This document shows, piece by piece, positions 10,000 to 43,600 of a DNA stretch of 64,000 nt. How positions within the stretch are numbered: the first letter of the stretch is position 1; every line of letters begins with the position of its first letter. Source of the stretch: Mnemiopsis leidyi (Eukaryota > Ctenophora > Tentaculata > Lobata > Bolinopsidae); contig JH153573.1 in NCBI GenBank assembly GCA_000226015.1, positions 228,973 to 292,972 on the forward strand, written 5' to 3'. Under the pieces are notes generated by a model that saw only the letters and a program-made list of their open reading frames with translations, had not been told where the DNA came from and made no database searches. The translations under genes were made by a program, and so were the position numbers.

Positions 10000-10299
10000 G
10001 ATAAGCCCGGACATTCTAGACTGTAGACGCGCATCGCCCGTTAACTGCACTGTTGACGCGCGCGGCGACTGCGCAGCTAGAATATTCCAGCTGCACCTCT
10101 GGTGGCGCGCGCGCACTGGTTTAGCAAAGGATAGTATATGTACAGCAGCGCGCATCCTCCAGCTCCGGCCTCCCGCATTTTATTCTCGGATCGAATGAGG
10201 GTCGGACAATATTGACGTAATAGCAAAAAGCGACGATATCACGATAACTGTAACATCAAAAAGAGAACTATCACAAAATAGGTTATCCTACAACCTACC

Positions 10300-10372
10300 T
10301 TGTCGCGGTGATACCCGACTCTCGCAGCTCAAAGCTGAACGTTAGAACGGTAGACGGATATAATCTCGTCAA
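10300..10372. mobile_element. Ultra-short inverted-repeat element, copy f (73 bp)
   Basis: TTGTCGCGGTGATACCCG to ATATAATCTCGTCAA, flanked by CAACCTACC (10291-10299) and CATCCTACC (10373-10381), a 9-bp duplication with one mismatch. Confidence 0.82.
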
Positions 10373-10814
10373 CATCCTACCATGTACCGTGGACCTCTTG
10401 CCAAAGAATATGCCGAACTGGTCTCAACAGGAGTCAAGTTAGTTTAGACAAAGTCAAACCATGAAAAATTATCATAAAATAAAGTAAAGAATATTAATAG
10501 CAGCTTTCGCTAAAGTTAAACTTAAACACAAATGCCATCGGCATTGGATCAGTCTTTGAGCAGGAAATAAAGTCAGAATCATATTAGATAAATCAAAGTT
10601 ATTTGAAAATTGCAAACTGCAACCTAATTCTAAGTGTGCACTGTGTATGGGTCACAGCAATAGAACTAAGAATAGCAGCGTGCGTGCACTTTATATGTAT
10701 TTACCACACGACAGCATCCCCACAACTTTCCACAACTTTGGAATTAAAAAAGTGAATCCTTCGACTCATGATCACTATCTGATATTCACGTTAATAATTT
10801 AACATAATTGAAGT

Positions 10815-34431
<23,617 letters not shown>

Positions 34432-34844
34432 CTTTACTTTAGTTCATGGCTTCTGAAAAGAGTTGCTGCTGTTATAGCCATACTGGTCTCTGGGAAAAGC
34501 CCAATAGTCAGAACAGCAAACAATTTAGGCATTTGAAAAGGCCAATATTATAAATTATACAATCAATTGTTTGAACCTGAATATTTTGCAGCACGGTAAA
34601 ATATGATTTTATGAGGTTCAAGACAAGCCAAAACAACCAAAAACCTGGTAATGCCAGATTTACAGCTCTGCCTGGGGGGGGGGGGTGTAAGGAATGTTTC
34701 CAAATGATTGCAGGGGCACGACAGCGTTATCAATTTTTGACCACAATTTTCCAACTTTTGTCTTAAATTAGCCAAATGAAGTGGAAATGGGATTCAAGGT
34801 TAAAATGAGAAGAATTTGCTGCTAACAGAACACATCTTGAATAT
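34432..34844. other. PRPF8 upstream region
   Basis: The presumed promoter of PRPF8. There is no TATA box at a convincing distance, as is usual for such a gene. A run of G at about 34675-34684 is the only low-complexity feature. Confidence 0.45.
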
Positions 34845-35100
34845 GTGTTGGTGGTGTGGTGGTATCTACCCTGACCTCCTATAAAGGATGTAGGGGTCCT
34901 ATTGCCTGATACGCTAATGCTGGATAAGTGTGCTATGGGCATTTGCCTATGCAATTAATTGTCTGTCAAATCAGCTGAATGACTGCAGTTGATGGTTAAA
35001 TGAGGAGGGTCTTCATTTAAAGATCTAAAGTCTTCTAGGAGCCCCTATAGTACAACAGAAAGGCCTAGGTACATGTGTAACAAATTTAGAAACACAAATA
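34845..35100 (+). repeat. SINE-like element with a tRNA-like head
   Basis: The head at about 34850-34910 (gtgtggtggtatctaccct, then ggggtcctattgcctga in the B-box place) resembles a decayed tRNA. The body matches the other copies (gggcatttgcctatgcaa, gttgatggttaaatgagg), and the tail ends gtaacaaatttagaaacaca. Confidence 0.7.
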
Positions 35101-35352
35101 TGTGGGATTTAAGACACCTAGGATAGTACTGAAAAGCCGTAGCGGGGCTTACTTACAGCATGGGGAAAGCCCTTGTTGTGCAAGGACTTGGATGGTGGCA
35201 TTTTATGCAAATGTGCCATTTGGGACAATTTGGAAAGAAATCTCGATTTAAAAGTATATAAATAAATTATGATTCATGATGATTCCAGCATCATCACACT
35301 TAATCCCTCAAAATATCGTAAAGATGACAATTAAAATAAGACTATCCAAATA

Positions 35353-36077
35353 CAGTAAACCCTCGATTTACTGGGCCTCTAGGGGGAAAGGGTTGAGGGC
35401 CGGTAAATAGAGGGGCCCGGTAAATAGAATTTGACCAAAATAGGGCCATACATGGCCACAAGTATTAACTTAAGTTATTGATAGCTATATGTAAACGTCA
35501 TTGTGATTAAATTTCTAGATAAAAGTACTCCTTGATGTATTTAGAACTGTGAGAATAGAATCTAACGTTCTGAATTACATCTTCAATCAGTAATCTCAAG
35601 GTCAATCGTCTTATTGTGTATAAGTGCCGTGGCCCGTGGTACGGACACATATCAGTGCACACACGTGTGCATGAGCTGTCAGCTTGCATGTTAAGGCTCT
35701 ATCACGGTGTCACATGGCGAAGAGATACCATTACCAAAATGCCACGTGTGCCAGTGCCTGCTATTGAAAGCTCATATCCCAAAATGCCATGGCCTTGTCT
35801 GACTCTTAATCAATCTACGTATCGTGCAATCGGTCATGCGATTCCGTCATGCTGATACACGATAGCGTGCTGGACTAGAATATCATTCTTAAATTGGGTT
35901 CAGAAGGAGCCATATCATGTAACGACTCTGCAGAGATACCAAGCTTTGACATGTGACACGCAAAGACAGGAAAAGAAATTGTTGTGTGAAAATATTGAAC
36001 AATTTCGGGGAAAGGAAGGAGGCCCAGTAAATAGACGGACCCGGTAAATAGAGGCCTGGTTAATCGAGGGTTTACTG
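35353..36077. mobile_element. Non-autonomous pogo/Tc1-mariner-like element (725 bp)
   Basis: Terminal inverted repeats: left CAGTAAACCCTCGATTTACT; the right end reversed reads CAGTAAACCCTCGATTAACC. They are flanked by TA on both sides (35351-35352 and 36078-36079). Subterminal units of the type cggtaaatagag recur at both ends. No transposase frame is present. The ends resemble those of pogo/Tigger elements, so transposition by a pogo-type transposase is inferred. Confidence 0.9.
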
Positions 36078-36898
36078 TATTATATGAACGTTAATGCATT
36101 TCTCTTTAGCTAGAAATTAATAATCTTTCAGAAAGCTATGGTGCTTTATCTTGTTTTCTAAATGATCAACACCTTCTATTCGTTTTGAATTGAATTCAAA
36201 ACTTGATAAGAAATTTCCAAAAATATTCCAAACCACATATATCCCTGATGCTTTGCATTTGCATTTAAACAACTCTTAATTGAATTTAAAAATATCTTAA
36301 CTCGGTGAACTCTTAACCTCAATAGGAAGCTTAACATTCTTTCCTGGTAGATATAAAGTACAACAAATCCAGATCTGTTGAAATCTTAAGTTGCTCTAAC
36401 CAGAGCCCTTTGGCGTGTCCCAGGCCATCAGAGGTAGCAGCCGTGCACACAGCGTGCCTTAACAGGTCTGGATAGGTGAAATCTAAAGCACACGCTAGTC
36501 GGTATAAACCTTGGCAAATTGTGTATACTTCAATCAGGTCACCTCTTGAACTTCTCTCAGCGACCCAGCAAGAGTCTCAGTTTGGCTTCATTCGGCTTCA
36601 TCATTCCAAAGCAAGGTGCCAGAGGTCAAAACACTAAGATCTTTTTGTTGCTAAACCAGTATAGTAACTGCAACTGGTTTAGCAAATCTTTTTTTGAACA
36701 GTTCCACCCAAATTACTTTTCCAACATATGATCCTTTCCCTTCCCACAGAGACAAAAACTGACAAACGAGGACGGAGACAAACTTTGACCGAGAGAATGA
36801 GTCGGTACCTATAACAAACTGAAGACCGACACGGACAAAAATAAACGGGGACGTCCCTTCCATTAATTTGCCTTCCGCCCTTCCTTCATCTAAATCTA
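36078..36898. other. Intergenic spacer between the pogo-like element and repeat R
   Basis: No gene seen. At 36391, gctctaaccagagccctt matches the GC-rich block at 9252, so a fragment of that family is present. Confidence 0.5.
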
Positions 36899-37035
36899 AA
36901 AAAAAGTTTCATTAATGAAACACAGATCAAGTTGAATAATCTTTCACAGAAATAGACAACCGGTTTCGAGATGTTACATAAAGATGTTAAATGTCATAAT
37001 CTCGTCCTCAGGTCCTCCTCGAAAGACTTACTCCT
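36899..37035. repeat. Dispersed repeat R, copy 3, inverted, cut by the assembly gap
   Basis: Reversed, it reads ggagtaagtctttcgagg then ctcgaaaccggttgtc, matching 7439-7573. The gap starts exactly in its first bases. Confidence 0.8.
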
Positions 37036-37297
37036 NNNNNNNNNNNNNNNNNNNNNNNNNNNNNNNNNNNNNNNNNNNNNNNNNNNNNNNNNNNNNNNNN
37101 NNNNNNNNNNNNNNNNNNNNNNNNNNNNNNNNNNNNNNNNNNNNNNNNNNNNNNNNNNNNNNNNNNNNNNNNNNNNNNNNNNNNNNNNNNNNNNNNNNNN
37201 NNNNNNNNNNNNNNNNNNNNNNNNNNNNNNNNNNNNNNNNNNNNNNNNNNNNNNNNNNNNNNNNNNNNNNNNNNNNNNNNNNNNNNNNNNNNNNNNN
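37036..37297. other. Assembly gap, 262 N
   Basis: Unknown sequence. Because the gap begins inside a dispersed repeat, a collapsed or unresolved repeat is the likely cause, and the true length may differ. Confidence 1.
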
Positions 37298-37549
37298 GAA
37301 AGGACGGGAGCCTGGCCAGTTAGCCAGTTTTACCGTTCACAGATTATGATATCCCTACAAAGTGTAATTTAATAAATTCAGTTTCTGCTGATAAATATGT
37401 CTATTACTATGTACTATTACTAATGGCCAAAGTATCAACTAATGCCATAAATCCGCATAACTAGAAACTATATACAGTAAGTAGACATGCCACTGCCAGT
37501 ATACATCAACGGCGTGGTAACTGAAGACCAATAAATGACAATTTCATCG

Positions 37550-38096
37550 TACGTGCGCGCGTCAGGGGGTCTACCCGCGCGAAACGTAGCGCTCGAAATC
37601 TCCTTTTTCCCCCGTCCTAAGATTCAAAGAATCGTGGACGCGCATCGCCCGTTAAGCTCTATATAGCAATGAAGCTTGTTTGTCATTTGTTTACCATTCT
37701 AACTTTGCTCCAACCAGCGCCCTTTTGCGCGCGTCGCGCGCGCCACCAGAGGCCTGCACCCGGTTAGCTGAAGTTCTAACTAAACGATATAATAACAAAT
37801 TAATTTTGTTCATCTTTGAGCTGCGTGAATCCGGTTACCTGGGAAATTAAAAGCCGCGCAGGGTAAGAGTCAGGCATTACCGCTACGGCGCGACAATTTT
37901 ATATTAGCCGTTTGCAATGTTGCATAGTTGCACTTTGCACTTGCAACAATTACCAGGCGTTGCGCGGCTCTCTCTACGTTTCCCTCTGTTCGGGAGCAAC
38001 AATTAGCCTGAGGTCCCCAGGTAATTGCAACAAAGGCAGGACCGTTGCTAAATCATGCACAATGCAGTATGGCCCAAACACCAAATGGGTGCGCGC
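37550..38096. repeat. GC-rich repeat block related to 9252-10215
   Basis: Shares aagattcaaagaatcgtgg, gacgcgcatcgcccgtta and cagcgcccttttgcgcgcgt-type motifs with the 9.3-10.2 kb block. CG-rich, with no coding signal. Confidence 0.6.
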
Positions 38097-38105
38097 GGCT
38101 TAACT

Positions 38106-38193
38106 TTGACGAGATGATATCCGTCTACCGTTCTAACAAAACGATCTCGTTTAGCTTTAGCTGCGTGATCTGAGTCGGGTATCACCGCGACAA
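38106..38193. mobile_element. Ultra-short inverted-repeat element, copy g (88 bp)
   Basis: Opposite orientation: TTGACGAGATGATATCCG to CGGGTATCACCGCGACAA. It is flanked by the perfect 9-bp duplication GGCTTAACT (38097-38105 and 38194-38202). Confidence 0.9.
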
Positions 38194-38221
38194 GGCTTAA
38201 CTTTAAATTAGGACGGGTCGC

Positions 38222-38442
38222 CAGTGCAGCTAATCCAACTTTTTAAAATCAAGTGTTCAAAACCCTGATCCGCACGTCCACCAATCCTAAAGGATTAGGA
38301 GTGTGCTTAAAGCATTTTCTTTCCAATTTTATTCAGTTGACTCGGCCAAATGACCGGAAAACCGTCATCGAGGGTTAAGCTAAATTGGGATATCCGTCAT
38401 ACGATCTAAAATCGTGCAAAAGCTCCTTTAGTATAACTGAGT
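38222..38442 (+). repeat. SINE-like dispersed repeat
   Basis: The body aggagtgtgcttaaagcatt, gactcggccaaatgaccgg and gagggttaagctaaatt matches the family, with a possible decayed B box (gtgttcaaaaccctga) upstream. Confidence 0.7.
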
Positions 38443-39105
38443 TGCTCGGCTCATTTTACGGTCCCCTCCCACGGACTGAGGTCCGAAGGCAAGCGTAAAT
38501 GAATTTTGAAAAAATTCTAAACGTGTACAACCTGCTAAGCCATTCTGTCACTTAGTCTATCTTAGATCTTATTATTTTCTGATTTCATTATTTTTGATTT
38601 TTACGTTCTTTACTCAAGTTAAATAATTTACTCGAATCAAGAAGAGAATATAAAAAACACTGTTGAACTTAGCTTCTGTTGTAGCCTAAATTTCCTGTTA
38701 AAGCTGCTGATGCGACAAACATTCAGTTACTTTTTCCTATTTTGAAATTTTTGCTTGAAGTCTTGTGAATGGTTGACTGTGAGGTACTATTTAACAACAT
38801 AACTTACATTTTAGCTTTTGCTGAGCAAACATCTATCATGTGCATTGAATATAATTTTGTTTGTATCTTTATTTTGGTTAACCTTTCAGGTATGGTTAAT
38901 TTAAGTGTTTGCCGATATCATGACATAAAGTACCCTTATGTTCATATAAGTGCTTTGACTTGTCAGAGTGCATGCAGAATTTTTTACATATCCAACCCAA
39001 CTTTTAATTAACAGATGCTACATCTAGTCTATGGTCCATTATCGCCTTGAATTTTTGGGCTCCTTGCTGCCAGATGCTTATGATTTTGCTTTTCGATAAA
39101 TTGAT

Positions 39106-39590
39106 TATTTGTATTTGTTACACCTGTACCCAGGCCTTTACAGTTATACTGAAGAGGCTCCTGGAAGATTCTAGATCTTACAACGAAGATTCTCCTCATT
39201 TAACCCTCAATTGCGGTTTCCCGGTCATTCGACTGAGTAAACTGAAGCAGCGGCGTAACGATGCCCCGTCCACCCCGGCTACACCGGAGGGCGCCGTCAT
39301 ATGGGGGCGCCAAATCGTCAAAAAAATATGGGGCAATTTTGCAAGATTAACTGCACAACTAGCAAAATTGCGTGTTTAGTTTAAGAACTTCACTATTTAT
39401 TTAGATTTCACGGCCACATTCACACAAATTACTCCCAGTAGGCTTTTATACCAGAGGCGCCATTTAGGGGCGCATTTTCATCGCCGAGGGGCGCCATATT
39501 GGCTATACCTACTAGGTTACGCCACTGAACTGAAGGAGATTGCATTGGCAAATGTCCTTAGCGCATTTCTCTAGGATTGGCAGATCTTGA
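39106..39590 (-). repeat. SINE-like dispersed repeat, inverted and split by a hAT-like element
   Basis: Reading the minus strand, the two parts (39528-39590 and 39106-39247) join into one copy: ccaatcctagagaaatgcg, then cgaatgaccgggaaacc, attgagggttaaatgagg and a ggtgtaacaaatacaaat tail. Confidence 0.8.
39248..39527. mobile_element. Non-autonomous hAT-like element (280 bp)
   Basis: Ends CAGCGGCGTAAC and (reversed) CAGTGGCGTAAC, flanked by a perfect 8-bp duplication AACTGAAG (39240-39247 and 39528-39535). The interior has repeated ggcgcc boxes. The 8-bp duplication and CAG start point to the hAT superfamily. No transposase frame. Confidence 0.9.
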
Positions 39591-39696
39591 AATCTAACAT
39601 TAAATTTAAACACGAGGTCAAGATGATGGTATGTTTGCAACAACTTCATGTCACTAGGGGCCAAACTTCACTTTACGCTGCCCATGCTCCTGGACA

Positions 39697-39890
39697 TGTC
39701 AATCCTAGAGGAGTGTGCTTAGGGCATTTGTTTACGCAATCTTATTCCGTTGACTCGGCCGAATGACTGGGAAACCATGATTGAGGGCTAAATAAGGGGG
39801 ATATCCATTATAAGATCTAGAATCTTTCAGAAGTCCTTTCAGTACAGTTGTTAAAGCCTGGAAACAGTTGCAACAAATAGAAGTACAATA
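39697..39890 (+). repeat. SINE-like dispersed repeat
   Basis: aatcctagaggagtgtgctt, gactcggccgaatgactggg and gattgagggctaaataagg match the family. It lies 107 bp from the inverted split copy, so the two could pair as an inverted repeat in a transcript. Confidence 0.75.
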
Positions 39891-40692
39891 GTTTTCTTTG
39901 GAGGGACGCCCTCTAATCTTAAATTTTCGTATTGATACTTAGTAAAATTTGTATAAGGAGAAAGTTGTTAACTGCCTTTTGTTGGGGCCAGTGCAATGAC
40001 CTAAGAGCAGCAATTTGTTGCCCTTATTTGCCCCCACATCACATTGGGAAAGCAATTCTGTGTTGATTGAAAAACTATTTAAAGCAATCTTGTTGAAGCA
40101 TCTTAAGATTTGTGGTTTTTAATAATTGTTTATTTAATCCTTACACTGAAAATGTTAGAAATGATAACTTACTTGTACTTTCTTGGGTACCCTCCTCAAT
40201 CTTTTCAGTGAATGGCCTCCTTGAAGGTCTGCCTCTAAAAATGATCAAATATACATTTATTCACTTCTATTCTCAAACTTTATTAAACTGTCATTTGGCA
40301 TTAAAGCACAAAAAGTTTTAAAAGCAATTGTTGAAAAATGCAGTGCTTGATGTTTCTTGTTCTGTAACTTTCTGTTTTTTTATTACTAAGACAAAAGTCT
40401 TTCCGGGTTCAGGTTGTTGATGATAATTTGCTATGATATTGATGCTAAAAATTCTGGCTCATTTAAGGTCAAAAAGTTTTAAAGGAGGCCAAAGATACTT
40501 AAAAATCTTGGTTACTTACATATATATATACACTAAATTTAACATCTAGTCCTTGTTTATCTACATATAATATCATGAGATATTATTTTAATTTCACCCA
40601 ATTTTAATTTCACATAATTTTAATTTCACATAATTTCAATAGTTACTGTTATATTTTGTTTATACCAGTTATTTACTTCTGATTGACAGAAT
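39891..40692. promoter_or_regulatory. Upstream region of the semaphorin-like gene
   Basis: AT-rich. An alternating TA run (atatatatata) lies at about 40520-40531, 160 bp before the ATG, and a small tandem set (atttcacataattttaa) at about 40595-40640. No certain TATA box or start site. Confidence 0.35.
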
Positions 40693-43600
40693 ATGAGAAT
40701 ACGAACATTGTTGTCCCTCGTTTTCCTGGAATGTTTGTGTGTACTAGCGAGGCCTGGTAGAACTGGAAACAACTTTCATGTTCCAAGATTTGGAAGACAG
40801 TTTATCAGCAGATACTCTTTATTAGGTATTGATTTTTAAAATTTTCTGAATTGCTGATGTCACAGTGTTTCCATTTTTCTAACAGAAATGTTGTTTCAGT
40901 CCAGCAGTTTTGTCATAAATACTTGACCCCTTTCAGATCTAGGTGAAAACGTGTGTACGGTTACAGAAGAAGTAGTATCATTGCAACAAAACTGTGTCGA
41001 CTGTTTGAAGAATGTCAGCAGTGTTTTATTAACCAACGAAGGCAGTAAAATGTATGTTGGAGCTAAATCATTACTGCTCTCTGTTGATATGGACAAATGT
41101 GAAACAACCAACACTGTAAGTATTACATATCATTCAGCTCTAGTAATAAAATGTTGACAGTAAATTTTACATTTCATGGCTCGTTTTATCATTAACCATT
41201 GTTTACTATCAAATCAAACTGTTAGTGTAGAACCAATACTTCGCTATCACCTCTTGAATATCTTACGGCAGAACAGTAATGGTTTATTTTCAATTTACTG
41301 ACGGAATTCACTGCATATTTGACTCAAGTTAAACCCATTTCGGTCCCTTTTATTATCTGATTGTGTAACCGATAGGTTTGGAGTAATCTCCCAATATAAG
41401 AATAAAAGGTATCGACATCAATAATGCGGTCTAACTCCCTTTATGCATATTTATCGTCAATAAGGGGAAACATAATTGTCCATAAGCTGTTGCAGTTCAG
41501 TGAGCATCATGTTAGTGATTACATCATGTCTTCAATATAGCACACACCAAACTCCTTTGATGAATGTATGTGATAGCCCGTGAAGTTAGACGTGATAAGC
41601 AGTCTAGAAAAGCTGTTTGAATGAATAAGATAAGAAGCTGATAATAAGTCCTGAGGACCTGGCCTAGTGCCTGATTTGTTATTCCCAGGTGATGTAAGGA
41701 ATCTCTTATCTGAGAACAGTTTCGCTGATCATCAATTGGTCCTAAATCAGAAAATGATTTGTGTAATCCATCAAGGGTTGATTGGTCGTTAATGATATAA
41801 ACTGTCGTTTATTGCTTATGAATGATGAGTTTAACAGTCATTAATGGGCCAGTTAAGAAGCTGCTATTAAACGGCACACTTTCTTCGCAAGCAAGAATGA
41901 TTGGAACGAAAAGCATGCAAGATTTGCTGTACTTTTGAAAATTCTGTTTACATTACACTGTCTTGAACACACACACGTTTACATCCTCTCCTATGTACAA
42001 AGATTGTAAGATCATGAAGGAATATGCTCTACTGCTGATGTTACAGTTGGAGTTTTGTATACCCCGGCCCCCTGGAGCACGACAGAGCAGCAATGTCTCA
42101 TGAATATAAACACTTCGAGCTGACTGCCCACAGGGTAACATAGCTTCCCTCCCTCTCCCTCTCCCTCTCTCGCTCTCTCTTTCCTCCCCCAATGTACTCA
42201 GTCAAGTCTAATTAGGTACCTAGCTGCTCTCTCAGACCTACCTTTCTTCTACATCTCACTAGACCCAATTGTTATAACATGAGGCTTCTAGAGTTATACA
42301 AGAAGTTGTAGCCACTACTGCAATGTTGCTAGCATTGGAGGGGCGGTATGACTAACAGGTGTGTTACACTTCAGAACAATAGGCTAGTACCAGTACTGAG
42401 AGGTAGGACATATTATGCAAGAACGGTCATAATATGTTCCTGACGAGCAGATGGTCGTGTGTACCAGTAATGACTTTAGCTACACTCAGATCATAGTCCC
42501 AATAGAGGAAGCTCCGAGAACATTCTTGTCCCGGTTTAACTAGGGCTATATTTACTGTGCCTTGTTAAACTACTTGTATGCACGGTAAATAAAACCATCA
42601 CTACCTAGCCGCTATACTGTATTGTCCGCTGTATAACCCTCTCTCATGTCCGATATGTACACCACTGTATTAACCCATGTTTAATAAGATTTTGGGAGTA
42701 TTTCAGTCATACGCCATGTGGTTATTAAGTAGTGTTATTTCACACACACACACACCCTACCGCCAGCTCTGTCTTCTATACACTACATACATGTATACAC
42801 AGTACATGTATGTAGTGTTGTGATGGAATATAAGCTAATGTTAAACACGTGCAATCAAAATATGTGACACAGATAACACACGTGCAATAACAATATGTGA
42901 CACAGTTAACACACGTGCAATAACAATATGTGACACAGATAACGCACGTGCAATAACAATATGTTACACACTTCATACACCGTCTCTGCGGCTCTAGCTT
43001 TAAAGTGTTCTACATAGATGTATTGGAACGTTGTACTTAGTTAAAACTGAGCTATACTATATTAACTAGACTAGTTATAATATCAAATATAACGGTACAT
43101 TAAAGCAGTGCTGTATAAGTCCTGATAAAAGTGCGGTTTAGCTGTGACACAGCTTTTAGTGTGGCAGTTTGGAACAATCTAACACTTATCAGCTTATCAG
43201 CCAATATTGAGTGTAGTTCACATAACTAGGTTTACAGTACCTATAATTATCTCCACACCTTTGTTGTAGCTCTTTGGACGAGGGCCAGGTACGGTTATTA
43301 TCCTTGCCTCCACTGAAGTGCTATACATTACACAGGCGTGTGTAAACAATGTACAATGTACACTGTGTTTGTCCAGGTCCTCATGTGATTGCGCTCAAGA
43401 TTCAGTGTGGTAGAGTCTCCACAGCTGATGAGTCTACTTGGCAGCTAGTGAGAGCTGTTCTCTCAGATTATCCAATCAGCTCAAACTTAATTGAAATGAT
43501 AGATTCTAGGTGGGGTGGTGTTACAATTTTGTTGTCTCTCATTGCAATCAAACTATAGCTATATTTGTTCAACCCCTTCATTTAGCTCCATTACGGCCAA

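Larger units (their letters stand above)
9252..10215. repeat. GC-rich composite repeat block
   Basis: Much richer in CG dinucleotides than its surroundings. It contains two related stretches (9330-9390 and 9910-9947, both with aaaatgacggga) and an inverted counterpart near 10170-10210 (cctcccgcattttattctcg). Motifs gctctaaccagagccctttt and gacgcgcatcgcccgtta recur at 36391 and 37630. It is probably the remains of one larger inverted-repeat transposon family. Confidence 0.6.

Noticed and set aside
38769-39011. 80-codon open frame on the plus strand
   Set aside because: Low-complexity, AT-rich reading between repeat copies with no recognisable domain.
40173-40234. Possible 62-nt exon on the minus strand (tttttag acceptor, gtaagt donor)
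   Set aside because: Good splice signals, but no neighbouring exon or family match was found, and one open frame this short is weak evidence.
42147-42190. CT-rich tract as a possible regulatory element
   Set aside because: Simple-sequence stretch without flanking signals; reported only as part of the intron description.
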